Source of the DNA: Enoplolaimus lenunculus
Lineage: Eukaryota > Nematoda > Enoplea > Enoplida > Thoracostomopsidae
Direction of reading: 5' to 3'
NCBI GenBank assembly: GCA_030248215.1
Contig: JASANG010002074.1
Coordinates: forward strand, 62,001 to 126,000
Length of the DNA stretch: 64,000 nucleotides
In this document: positions 21,301-30,868 of the stretch, piece by piece
How positions within the stretch are numbered: the stretch's first letter is position 1
How the letters are laid out: each line of letters opens with the position of its first letter
Program-made: the position numbers and the translations under genes
Notes under the pieces: model-generated
What the model saw: only the letters and a program-made list of their open reading frames with translations
What the model was told of the DNA's origin: nothing
Database searches by the model: none

Positions 21301-24078
21301 ATAGGTGATTGACAATTGTAACTGTGAATATTAACACTTGATTATAGGCGTAGAACAATAGCGAAGCGTCGGAGAAGTGTAACAAAATTCACACTTGAGA
21401 GCGAAAGTTAACGTTTCGAGCAAACGCTACTTAATTAGTCAGAATATATCACAGGAATTCGTTGAACTGCCATAGGGGCAGATACTAAGTTATTTGATTT
21501 TTGATACACTCGTCACGGTCCCTAGAATGAAGGCTCGGGCCCTGCGGACGCGGCGTCACTGGCAAATATTGTGAACCAAAGCCTGTGTTTACCTATGCTT
21601 AAGATCGGCAGTTTGGCACACGTATAGAACAGGGCCGGATCGTTTTCCGGAGGCGTTATAATAGTCACTTTAAGCTTTAGGCTAATTTTTTGCTTAGTCT
21701 TAGGCTTAGGAAAAGGCTCATCCATACGCTTAGGCATAGGCTTAGGAATATGCTTATACTACTATTCCGGCCCTGTTCTATACATGGGTCGGCAGTTTTA
21801 TATCAAATCTTGACTTCAAAATAGTCGATTTAATTGTTGTTTTCCTTAAGATAACTATTAATGTTTTTTGTTCATTTTATAAATTAGACAATCCTTCTTA
21901 GTTACAGGAGGTGAAACTTAAACTGAACTAAATATTCGGAACGTTTACACATGGCCATGATCTAAGCGTTATCATCTCTGAAGATTAGCACTTAATTTAG
22001 TCTGTACGATGATAAACGCAAACCGTCAGTGAAAATAGCATTTTGTAAAGGTTACAAAGTCGAACCGGTCCCGTAGGTGGGTCATCTTGGTAGTAGGGCT
22101 TAAAAATTTTCAGGAGGGGCATACAATGGTTTTCGATGACTTACAAGCATGGATGAAGGTTTTCTGGGGCACAATTTTTCCAAGAGGTTGAGCCCTCCGC
22201 TAGGCTACGGGCCTGAGTCGGACGCTGTTAAAACGGTCCAAATGTATAGCGCATAGCATTACCGTAACTGGCTCTTTTCATAGTTTGTCCTTAAAACTGG
22301 TTCAGGCGCTTGCAGTTAGGACTATAAAGTTTTTATTTGTTGTTATGTTGAAAACCTATATAACATACAAAATTAATACACTAATTCAAACATTTCGGTA
22401 CTCAAGTGCGACTTCTTATCAATGCTAGCGACCCACTTTAACTATCACGTGCTAAGTTGCATGGAAAGGGTATAAATATCAGTAAAGTTTCAAAGATGTT
22501 TTAGTTTTCTGCTAACACAATTGAGGCGTGCAATCTTAATCGTCCTTTTGCAATGTGAATGAAAAAATGACGGATGCATTGAAATTTTTAAAATTTTGGA
22601 TGAATTTTGTAATTTTTTTCTGTTCAAACGAGTCAAGTTTTAAAGCCGCTACACCTAGTGTTTAAGCTTAACCTTGACTAGCAAGCTACCTACGTCATCG
22701 CCGTACTTTTGGCACTTTTGCAGTTACCCCCACAGTCGAAAAGTCATCCACCTACAAACGGTACATGTATAGCTCATGTCCGTAACAGTAGTATAAGCAT
22801 ATTCCTAAGCCTAATAAAGCCTGAGGTAAAGTTTTTCGCTATGGGCGATAAGATACAGAACTGCCGATTTTTTTGTCCCATGTTAACTATAGACACCTGC
22901 CTACTCTTTAAAATCTTCGCTTCAACAAACTTACATATTTGTTTATGTATACCATATTCCTGGGCGGGCTAATTAATCTAACATTAAAAAGAAAGTTTAA
23001 TACTGTTAGATTTGCTTAAGCTGAAACCGAGTTAGTTTAAACTTTCGTAGAACACTAAGTTTAAATCAAAACCTATGTGTAAAGCTAAGCCTAAACCTAT
23101 ACATAAGCCTAATTCCAAGATAACCCTAAGCTTAAGCTTTTTAAGTTAAAAATCCTACAGTCCCGCTGTTTCACATTAGACAACACCATAAATTGACGAC
23201 ACGCCGATATTTAATGCGGGGTACACGTTACCGATTGTGCGCTTGGGACCTGCCTGTTTTGTCACCTACCCATAGCAGGAGGTAGAAACAACCTATATGA
23301 ATAGGTTGCTAGCTAGCTACTACCCATATGGGTACCTTACGTATGTAGCTATGGGTAGCTAACCTTCGGTTTGTTACCCATATGGGTACCTTGCGTTTGT
23401 TATAACAATATTTATAGTTTGCGTAATTTTTTAGATTATTTCCAAAGATATATTGTAAAAAAAGACTAAACCAGACTTGTAAAACAAAACTCACTGTACT
23501 GAGCCGTTTTAAAGAGCAAGCTTGATAGTGCATTATGTTGACATCTATATAGGCTACGAGCAGACAGCTTGACTCTACCCATATGGGTAGGTCAATATTT
23601 CAAAAACCTAACTATGAGCAACATTTTATTTTCTGTTGGTATCCATATGGGTAACAAAAAAGTTAGTGTGTACCGCTATGGGCACAGTGACAAAACAGGT
23701 ACCAAGCGCACAATTGGTAAGGTGAACTCTGCATAAATCATGCGTTAAATCAATGCTAAAAAATAAATAAAAATACATTGCAAAAAATGGTGAGTCAAAT
23801 TGACTCTCTCCGAAATAGACTTTTCCTGACTACTCAAACTGAGTCAAAATTCGACTCCAGTCAAATTGAGTCGAATTTGACTCAGGCGGAGTCAAATTTT
23901 AACTCAGTTTGTGTAGTCAGGAAAAGTCTATTTCGGAGAGAGTCTATTTGACTCACCATTTTTTGCAGTGTACAAAAACTTACATCGGATCAGAAGATTG
24001 CCATTTGATATCCGGCAGTTGTTTGCAAACGACCCCACAAATAAGCATCACCGCTACGTATACAAATTGTGAAAACAT
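14791..24078 (-). CDS. Ephrin (Eph receptor ligand), multi-exon
   Basis: Five phase-matched minus-strand exons (24078-23984, 19736-19592, 16845-16683, 16010-15891, 15371 onward) encode a signal peptide (MFSQFVYVAVMLICGVVC) and a complete ephrin receptor-binding domain. Diagnostic pieces in order: IKWQSSDP, VRILDRLNIYCP, AKIYM, GYDTCSLRRAHLVTQC, ALEFTPGETYYFISTSTG, GGMCSQSNMRIKIKV. The Cys pattern, the LNIYCP strand and YYFIS are the hallmarks of the ephrin cupredoxin fold. YYFISTSTGFKEGIDN with GGMC is most like the B-type ephrins. The fifth exon is a long Ser/Asn-rich extension with no membrane helix. Read through, it gives about 367 residues. A strong donor (GTAAGT, 14820-14825) inside it suggests splicing onward instead, possibly to 14393-14269. 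Ephrins signal at cell contacts via Eph kinases, usually tethered by GPI or a helix; the anchor here is unresolved. Confidence 0.85.
15647..15857. mobile_element. Family C fold-back MITE (copy 4)
   Basis: CACTGCTAAAAATGGTGAGT to the inverse TTTTTTGCAGTG, flanked by TA on both sides. Lies in ephrin intron 4, starting about 35 bases from the exon 4 donor. Confidence 0.8.
15891..16010 (-). CDS. Ephrin exon 4: end of RBD
   Basis: Acceptor GTGTTTCAG, donor CATA/GTAAGT. Encodes STSTGFKEGIDNSHGGMC and NMRIKIKVFPSKF, the last strands of the domain with the final conserved Cys. Confidence 0.85.
16250..16440. mobile_element. Family A TTAGGC-core element
   Basis: GGCCAATGTAAAGATCAAGG to CCCCTGTTCTTTACATTGGCC. 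Flanks AAGGATAC and AAGAATAC match 7 of 8. Confidence 0.85.
16683..16845 (-). CDS. Ephrin exon 3: RBD second half
   Basis: Acceptor TTCCAG, donor ATAA/GTACGT. Encodes VSKTGYDTCSLRRAH, the paired Cys in VTQCRTP, then TPGALEFTPGETYYFI, which corresponds to LGFEFKPGHDYYYI of known ephrins. Confidence 0.85.
17004..17914. mobile_element. Family A2 element hugely expanded inside
   Basis: Ends GGCTAATGTATAGAACAGGG and CCCTGTTCTATACATGGGCC frame a 790-bp tandem core. It is the longest family A element in the window and lies in ephrin intron 2. Confidence 0.8.
17049..17835. repeat. Higher-order tandem array, 36-bp unit of CCTAAG and AAAGATGAGCCTATTT
   Basis: About 21 units. Each unit has a constant block (AAAGATGAGCCTATTTCTAA) and two or three CCTAAG hexamers ending GCGT, so periods are 36 or 42 bp. 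All sub-units keep multiples of 6, so open frames of 260-308 codons arise on both strands (Lys-Pro, Leu-Arg, Leu-Gly). These are repeat artefacts, not proteins. Confidence 0.9.
17915..19591. other. Remainder of ephrin intron 2
   Basis: Holds fragments of family C right ends (about 18893-18951 and 19103-19133) and a hAT-like end GGATCCGCCTCTGTG near 18373. No exon was recognised. Confidence 0.45.
19592..19736 (-). CDS. Ephrin exon 2: RBD first half
   Basis: Acceptor TTTTTCAG, donor ATG/GTACGG. Encodes FSSKLHDEMKPRFEPSLQVR, LDRLNIYCP and PEYAKIYM, matching the conserved ephrin strand with IYCP and YxLYMV. Confidence 0.85.
19865..20097. mobile_element. Family D fold-back MITE
   Basis: Right end CATTGGAATTTACAGTG. 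Interior of alternating ACTCAG/CTGAGT motifs forming a near-palindrome. The left end is degenerate. Confidence 0.6.
20487..20725. mobile_element. Family D fold-back MITE
   Basis: Left CTAAATTCCAATGAGTTG and right CAACTCACTGGAATTTACAG are inverted. Ephrin intron 1. Confidence 0.7.
20977..21150. mobile_element. Family H element
   Basis: GGGACGTAGCCAGCTAACTT at the left, GGCATGCAACGGTTTCAGAT inside and GTGGCTACGAGC at the right. Diverged relative of the 44-kb copy. Confidence 0.5.
21606..21788. mobile_element. Family A2 TTAGGC-core element
   Basis: CACGTATAGAACAGGGCCGG and GATCGTTTTCCGG at the left, CCGGCCCTGTTCTATACATGGG at the right, TTAGGC core. Ephrin intron 1. Confidence 0.75.
22066..22217. 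mobile_element. Family H element
   Basis: GGTCCCGTAGGTGGGTCAT to GGCTACGGGCCTG with the conserved middle AGGAGGGGCATACAATGG. Confidence 0.5.
22760..22825. mobile_element. Family A fragment
   Basis: ACATGTATAGCTCATG, then CAGTAGTATAAGCATATTCC and CCTAAG. Truncated. Confidence 0.45.
23214..23733. mobile_element. Family G Harbinger-like MITE with palindromic core
   Basis: TGCGGGGTACACGTTACCGA at the left and its inverse ACCAAGCGCACAATTGG...CTCTGCA at the right, flanked by TAA. Inside, TACCCATATGGGTA palindromes recur near 23323, 23378, 23576 and 23640. Confidence 0.7.
23776..23970. mobile_element. Family C fold-back MITE (copy 6)
   Basis: CATTGCAAAAAATGGTGAGT to its inverse, with TA at both flanks. 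Inserted 13 bases downstream of the ephrin exon 1 donor. Confidence 0.85.
23984..24078 (-). CDS. Ephrin exon 1: signal peptide
   Basis: ATG at 24078-24076. Hydrophobic core VYVAVMLICGVVC, then KQLPDIKWQSSDP, which corresponds to the first strand of ephrins (WNSSNP-like). Donor GAT/GTAAGT; ends with two bases of a codon. A family C MITE begins 13 bases into the intron. Confidence 0.8.
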
Positions 24079-24377
24079 TATGATCTAAGCCGTAGCCAAC
24101 TTGAAAATGCCAGAATGTGCAAAAGTTTGTGAAACTCGCAAATTTGCAAACCGATTAACTACTAACACACGATAATGCAACAGAAACACTGACCGCAGGC
24201 TGCAAGCAAACGCGTTGTACGCAACAAAAGCCTCTTAACCGATGCAATTGTTTGAAGTAAGTTGAAAACAATCAACGAACGGCAATAAGAAAGAAATTGG
24301 TAATTTTGTCCAATTGAATGCGAGTGTAATATCGCGTTCAAACTCAGCAAGTGTTAATGAACTAAGGCGCCGGTCAG

Positions 24378-24596
24378 ATGAGGCGGAGACGAAATTATAT
24401 CGCCAAAATATTTACTCGTATTTGTGCAATTGTCCTTATACCTATTACAATGTTTAGTTTTGCGTCAGCAATTCTCGTTCAAAGACGTAACGCTATTTCA
24501 GTTGTTGATGCGTGTTTAAGGCGATTTAAAGGATTATTTGAGGGTCGGAAATCACTCTGTTTCATGATAATAATTAGTGATGGTATGAAAAAATAA
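24378..24596 (+). CDS. ORF of 72 codons, low support
   Basis: ATG at 24378 opens a basic start (MRRRRNYIAK) followed by a hydrophobic stretch (ICAIVLIPITMFSFASAIL). It lies 300 bases upstream of the ephrin start, in the opposite direction. No family was recognised; probably chance. Confidence 0.2.
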   Translation: MRRRRNYIAKIFTRICAIVLIPITMFSFASAILVQRRNAISVVDACLRRFKGLFEGRKSLCFMIIISDGMKK

Positions 24597-24689
24597 TTAA
24601 ATATATCTTTGTGGATTATATTTCAGCTGCTAAGTACGAAATATTCAATATAGTATATACTCAAAGAGCCCGTTTCGAGGAGGTATCGT

Positions 24690-25215
24690 TGTTATGCGGG
24701 ACTCCCATAGAGTACGCTTAAGCTTTAGACTAATTTGGTCAAGTTTACGACGTGATTAGCTAACGTTACGCTGAGCTTTTGGTATTCAGTTACAAATTTC
24801 ATTTTTCAGCTACCATTTATCAAATTGCGATGTGAATAAAGAACAGTAACGAAAAGTCTTGACTTGACCACGCGCAAAGGTTGAAGAATGTATGCTGCAT
24901 AGTATGCAGCAAAAGTTTGAATCAAATTCTATATCAACCACTAGAAGACTATAACTGCAAGTCACTTGAGCGCATAACGCTAGGTATACCATGCTGGAAA
25001 TCGTTGGCGGATTCAGGATGGGCACACAGGCAGGCTTCGAGTTTAGACTACGTTTTTGCTCCCGCTTAGTCTTTACGCTTAAGGTATGGCTTAGTCGTTT
25101 TCAAAGCCTAGAAGAATTCGGTTTAGATTTACACCTTTTCAACACCTAGGTTGTAGGACTAAGGCAGAGTAATATGCTTATTCTACTGCTATGGCTCTAA
25201 CAGTAACATTGGCTG
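24690..25215. mobile_element. Degenerate TTAGGC-core element (family A/B mosaic)
   Basis: The left part shows GTACGCTTAAGCTTTAGACTAA as in family A. The right part shows ATATGCTTATTCTACTGC and TAACAGTAACATTGGC as in family B. The middle is unrelated sequence. Confidence 0.4.
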
Positions 25216-25488
25216 AATGAATTTCGACGCGTTTATCTCATACCGAACAATTGAAACATATGAATAATGCAAAATTGCGCTATTTGTATCATATATGACT
25301 GATTTTCAGCATAAGAATAGCGAAATTTTCACATTTCTATAACGAAAACAGTAACGAACACCGATTTTTACCCGAATCGTAAGCGTATATATCTGGATAC
25401 AACCTATTTTCCCCTTGGAATTTATAATATTCATTGACTGCAGTATTAAATTTACCTTTCGTATTTCTTAAAAAACAAGCAAATCTTT

Positions 25489-25899
25489 ATGAGAAACCTG
25501 CGAATGAAACTTAGAATGTGCATCGGTGACATATTCGATGCAAATGGTACTAATTTTTATAGTCATAAACTACTACTGAATTGCAACCAGTCGTCAAAAA
25601 ACAGAACCGGAGGACTAAAAATTTTGGCAAAGCCAGAGCAAAAGAGAACCAGAAAAAACAAACCCACTAAACACGCAAGTTTTACGCCAATTGACATCGT
25701 TTTACTGTCAAATTTGCCGGATCTTCTGGCAAAAGTTAACACAGTGTTTAAATCAATTTTTCACCAAAGTTACACCTCGAGTTGTATCCAAACCGCTATG
25801 TCCTCTGGGCGCAATTCAAGTCGCTACTATAGAATTGCTAAACTGAAATACTATTTAGCATTTGAAATAAACGCAACGAATAAAATTAACTCAAATTGA
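25489..25899 (+). CDS. ORF of 136 codons (hypothetical)
   Basis: ATG at 25489 opens 136 codons, unusually long for this AT-rich DNA outside repeats. The peptide is Lys/Arg/Asn-rich (PEQKRTRKNKPTKH), then a helical-looking part (PIDIVLLSNLPDLLAKVNTV). An overlapping second frame of 74 codons begins at 25896. No domain, splice partner or repeat identity was seen, so it may be a single-exon gene, an exon, or chance. Confidence 0.28.
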   Translation: MRNLRMKLRMCIGDIFDANGTNFYSHKLLLNCNQSSKNRTGGLKILAKPEQKRTRKNKPTKHASFTPIDIVLLSNLPDLLAKVNTVFKSIFHQSYTSSCIQTAMSSGRNSSRYYRIAKLKYYLAFEINATNKINSN

Positions 25900-26571
25900 A
25901 AATATTTTTCAATTTAACGATGGTACAGAGCGGAAGGAAGCGTATCGCGCATACGTTATCGAGCGTATACTCTAATACCATTAAACTAAAATGGTCACAC
26001 ATCCTTAAAATTGCTACAACAATTATAGCGCACAGCAATTTTGCGTTCAGTATTTACGGACACTCGTCTGCTGAATATGGAGCTGAAGACTGTGATGTTT
26101 ATTGTTACAAATATTATTAAAGCAATACGGCTTTAAGTGTAAACGAATCGTTAATACAAAATATCTTCAACTAAAATGAGCGTGAAAATGTGATAAAGGC
26201 GTGTCTTAGGAAGGATTCGATATTAAAAGCTATCAGCCGTGTAAACAATAACTCAATTATGGTCCGCAATTGCATTTATTTCTTGGCAGTGAACAATTGT
26301 ATAATAATTAGCTTGTTTACTAATTGCAGCTTAGATACAAATATATATGTGGCTATATGAACTCAGTTTGAGCTCATGAAAGCATGCAACGGCTTTTAAC
26401 AGCACAGTGGTTGAAATGATGTTTTATACATGCGTTATTTTAGGATGGCTGTAGATTTAGCTTAGCAGAAGCATCGGGGTTGATGTGACACAGGTTCCTA
26501 CAAAGTCAATACTTCCTTGACTACGCGATTAGTTCCGAGAGCATCCATATGAGATTTCCTAAAAGATTATG

Positions 26572-26802
26572 GGCCAATGTAATTACCAGGGGCGGAACAG
26601 TATTTTAAGCGTATTGCTAATCCTATATAGCATAAGCCTAAGCCTAAGCCTAATCGTAAGAATGAGTTTATTCCTAAGCCTAAGCGTAAGAATGAGCATA
26701 TTCCAAAGCCTAAGCCTAAGCCAAGGAAAAAATGGTCTAAAGCTTAAGCTTACTCATTTCTTGCCACAGAAAACCGTTCCGCAGCTAATCTTTACATGGG
26801 CC
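26572..26802. mobile_element. Family A TTAGGC-core element with perfect 8-bp target duplication
   Basis: GGCCAATGTAATTACCAGGG to CAGCTAATCTTTACATGGGCC. AGATTATG flanks both ends. Confidence 0.88.
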
Positions 26803-26823
26803 AGATTATGTACTTGTTACTTA

Positions 26824-27470
26824 TACGTGTTCACGTTATAACCGGGGCAGGCGGGATACGGTTTGTCCTATGTTGATTCGACATCAACGTTAAAATTCGA
26901 GATCTTATATCGGGTCAACAGACAAAACTCGAATGTCATATGACATTAGCTGGCAAACCGCCGCTCTCAAATGATCAATGTGTACAAGGGACGGTATGTC
27001 ACATGATACTGTGGGACATTTATGCGAATATCATATGACATTCAGCGGGACAGAGTAACCTTTGGGTACTAATAAATGAATAAAAAGTTGGACGGCAGCG
27101 GCAAAAATGTGATTTAAGTACCAAATACACGCCTGCAAATCGTTTCCGACACAAAAACGCTTAGAACCACTGCTTCAAAATTCAAAAATTCAAATTTCAA
27201 ATTCTAGTATCATATGATATTCGACAGGACAATTTGGGTATGTTACCTCAAGTCTGCAGACATTTGAAATTATATCATATGATATTCGCAAACAATACCT
27301 CGAATATCATATGATATTGAAGAACAAAAGGTGACATACACATGACAATAGCAGACAAACACGAATTTTTGAATACGATATGGGGTCTATAAGCAGACAA
27401 AATGTTACCCAATAGTCTAATAAGAACAAAACGTGTCCCAAGCTGCCCCGGTTATAACGTGAACCCCGCA
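26824..27470. mobile_element. Family G' Harbinger-like element with CATATG palindromes
   Basis: GTTCACGTTATAACCGGGGC at the left and its inverse GCCCCGGTTATAACGTGAAC at the right, flanked by TTA on both sides. The interior has at least five variants of the palindrome ATATCATATGATATTCG. No transposase frame. Confidence 0.7.
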
Positions 27471-27734
27471 TTACCCAGTCAAAACATCAATTTTTGTATG
27501 AAATAAAACTAAGTTCGGGACTGAAGCAACCCAAAAACCGGAGCCAATTTTAGTACAGGGCCAACACAGAAGTACGTGCAAAAAACCTATTTGTCAATTT
27601 TTTGACGTGCCCTTTGTGTAAAGGACACCCATTTGTGGCTATGGGGAGCGCTTACATGGCACTGAACCACAATTTTCTAGCCTTATAGATTTCGGTAATT
27701 CAAGCTTACAATTGGGCTCACACTTTGCTTAATC

Positions 27735-28041
27735 GGCCCATGTAAAGATTACGGGCGGAACGTTTTTATGTGGGACTGCAATAGAGTAAGCTTAAAGTTT
27801 AGACTATTTTTACCTGGCTTAGGCTTCGGCTTAGGAATATGCTCATTGTTACGCTTTGGCATGGCTTAGGCTTAGGATTATATACTCATTCTTACATTTA
27901 GGCTTAGGCTTAGGCTTAGTACTATGCTCATTCTTACGCTTAGGCTGAGGCTTAGGCTTAGGAATATGCTCATATTTACGCTTAGGCTTAGGCTTAGGCT
28001 TAGGAATATGATACTGTTCCGGCCGTATTCTTTACATTAGT
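27735..28041. mobile_element. Family A element with several core blocks
   Basis: GGCCCATGTAAAGATTACGG to CCGTATTCTTTACATTAGTC. The core holds five blocks of GGCTTA repeats separated by GAATATGCTCATTCTTACG. Confidence 0.8.
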
Positions 28042-29691
28042 CGCTTAGTCTTAGATTTAAGCGTACGAGTTAGAGTCATTATGGATTTTGTGAGTACAAA
28101 TATATTTCTTTCTATACTTTTGCGCGTTAAAACACACCATTTTGCCCTAATTTAAGCAATATTTCAAAGACGATACGGTGCATTCAATAAACAATACATG
28201 AATAAAATTACACTGTAATCAATAATTCTCATCCGTTGTATACGCGAAACAATGATAAGAAAGTTAGATCACTGATTGTGAAAGTTTTAAAGTTGAAATC
28301 CTAAAATTAAACAACTCTTCCTACGGTTTATGTCCCGCATTGTGAAATGAATTATTGATGTTAGTTTGCTAGATAAAATGCAAATGATTCTAGCTGATCA
28401 AGCTTAGAAATTATTTACCAGTCGCAAGACGCCTCGAACACATTTTTCTGTTTGATGATTGTGTTATTGTGCCGAATGCACAAGACTTATTGAATTCGCA
28501 GTGTAACCTCGCCATAAAATTTGGCCTATTTGGAAATAACATACAGTGCCGGCGGAAGCGGCCCGAAACTCCCAGTTGGGAGGCTACTTTTGGGGGGGCA
28601 CGATTTGGGTAACTAAAATTTTTTTCGCTGCCACGAAGATATAGAGTTGTAAAACATTTTATTGGGGGCCCCCTTGGAATTGTTTGGGTAGGGGCTCGGC
28701 TAACTAACCACCGTCCCTAACACATATTATGATTTGAGGTTCAGTTAATCCATTTGAGTGCCAAATTTTTTTATCACAACAGGGGCCGGTGGGAGAATCA
28801 TTGTAAGATCCACTTAATTTAATCATTGATATTCAATAGATCGACATTCTTGAGTCTCAAAACAATTATACATAGGCGCAGCAGCTGATCCATAACCGTT
28901 GGGGGCCACATACGTTCGCACGGACCACATCCGTTTGGCGTTACATTCGTTTGTTCTTGGTGATTACTGTAGAATATTTGTATTCGGTTGCCCTTACTTT
29001 ATAAAAAATATGTTTGTTTTTATGTCGCTCACACGTTATCGTTCGTTAGACTTGCACAAAAGATGCCCGCACAATTTCATTTGTCTATTGAATACAACAG
29101 TATCGGAGAAACTAAGTCCGAACATTTAGCCAACCACTATGTCTGCACTATAGATAGGCACCGGATATGTATCCGAAAAGAAACGTGTATGCGGAAGATA
29201 TGCGCCGGATATCCGAAATGCTATTGTGTAAAACAGTTTTTGGAATAATTTGCATTGTTTCACCATTAAAGTAGCTGGAACTGTCGAATAGCAATTCTGT
29301 ATTCAAACCTGAGTTAAAATATTAAACCATATTCCTGCATATTTCAGCTACCAGAGCATAATTTAAGCGCAGCATAGACAAAGCTATTTATGTTAACTTT
29401 ATTGTAAACAATATAATTACACAACTAGATATCAGCGTACTTGTTTGCGTACTGCTGGAATTGAGTAAACGCATATGGTTAATACTCCAGAGGTTGAGAT
29501 TCGAACCTTGTAAAGGGGTTGGCTAAAAATGTTTAAACGGCTGAAATCGGTAGCGACATGACTGTTAAAGAAGGCTCTCAGCCTTTCGCTAAACGCGACT
29601 GATCGACATTAAAAGGTCCATCGGATTTCTACATATTTGAACTTAATCATATATGTCTGGTGCATCTTTTAGAATATTGGTTAAGAATAGG
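28042..29691. other. Intergenic DNA
   Basis: Contains a G-rich relic near 28555-28700 (AGTGCCGGCGGAAGCGGCCC) that resembles hAT-type ends, and a fragment with CCGGATA motifs near 29160-29215. No exon was recognised. Confidence 0.4.
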
Positions 29692-29881
29692 GGCCCATGT
29701 AAAGATCAGGGCGGAACGTTTTGATGTGGGACTAGACTAAAGCAAGCTTAAGCTTTAGACGAATTTTTTTTGCTTGGCTTAGGCTTATGCTTAGGAATAT
29801 GCTCATTCTAACGCTTAGACTTAGGCTTAGGCTTAGGAATACGCTTATTATGCTGTTCCGTCCCTGTTGTTTACATTGGCC
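29692..29881. mobile_element. Family A TTAGGC-core element
   Basis: GGCCCATGTAAAGATCAGGG to TCCCTGTTGTTTACATTGGCC. Confidence 0.85.
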
Positions 29882-30246
29882 TGAATAGGATATGTTTTGC
29901 ATGCTATACATGGCGCAAGACTTGTAAAGATATATTGCAAAAACATTTACGTCCAAAAAGTACAAGATAGAAATGCACTACTCAAGGCCGTAGCCAGGCA
30001 TTTCATTTCGAGCAATTATAACTTAATACAAATTTTTTTGCGGCTAAGTGTAGTAAACGGGATCCCCTTATCCGCCCCTGGCAATACTGTAATCCTGACA
30101 AACTTTTACGTTATTACTACAGCGCTTTTGCTGTAAGCTTTGCGAAATTTGAATAAGAACAAATTCATAATGTCGGACTCGTAGAACTCATCTGGGAGAA
30201 AAATTCAATATGAATAAACGAATGTAAAGTTAAACATATGAAAATC

Positions 30247-30449
30247 GGCCCATATAAAGATCAGGGGCGAAATGTTTCTCTGTGGAGCTACAAAAGAGTA
30301 AGCTTAAGCTTTAGACGAATTTTTTTTGGTTGGCTTAGGCTAAAGCATACGAATATGCTCATTCTTACGTTTAGGTTTAGGCTTAGATTTAGGCGTAGGC
30401 TTAGGAATATGCTTATAATACTGTTCCGCTCCTGTTCTTTACCTTGGCC
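30247..30449. mobile_element. Family A TTAGGC-core element
   Basis: GGCCCATATAAAGATCAGGG to CTCCTGTTCTTTACCTTGGCC; short core. Confidence 0.85.
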
Positions 30450-30760
30450 TTAAAATTGATGGGACGACATATGACAGTGAAAGAAACTTTGGAAACGAAG
30501 CGAGCGAGGAGACCGAATGCAATATTAATATTTAGTAAAGTAATTACAGAGCGGCGTTGCTTTTTATTAAAAATTTCAAATTCAGTGTAATGCAAACTTT
30601 TTTTGACTTCAAAAACTAGACGGGGCTGCCCTCCCTCCATCAGCTGCTGCGCTATTGCAATTATACAGTAGCGGACAAATATACACAAATACGCAAATTA
30701 GAAGCACATGATCCGAACCACAAGATGCTTAATAACAGCGCAATTCACTGACGAAAGTGA

Positions 30761-30868
30761 TCACAGATTGTTCAGGAGCCGCTGAAGCTTGTATCCGTCG
30801 TTAGCATTGTATTCGGATCGATCGGAATATTCATAAATTTCAACATTTGCATCATCAACAGCTAGTGC
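30761..30868 (-). CDS. DYNC2I1: WDR60 last exon and stop
   Basis: Acceptor TTATTACCAG. 35 codons then TGA at 30761-30763. Encodes ALAVDDANVEIYEYSDRS and GYKLQRLLNNL, equivalent to the human end LALVLARASGSIDIQHL...LRLLLQEAL. Confidence 0.8.
   Translation of the reverse strand, partial: ALAVDDANVEIYEYSDRSEYNANDGYKLQRLLNNL

Noticed and set aside
29097-29248. Cys-rich peptide (CTIDRHRICIRKETCMRKIC) as a toxin-like gene
   Set aside because: The segment contains CCGGATAT motifs typical of the inverted-repeat elements at 59.4 and 63.1 kb. The cysteines probably arise from repeat sequence, and no signal peptide or splice support is present.
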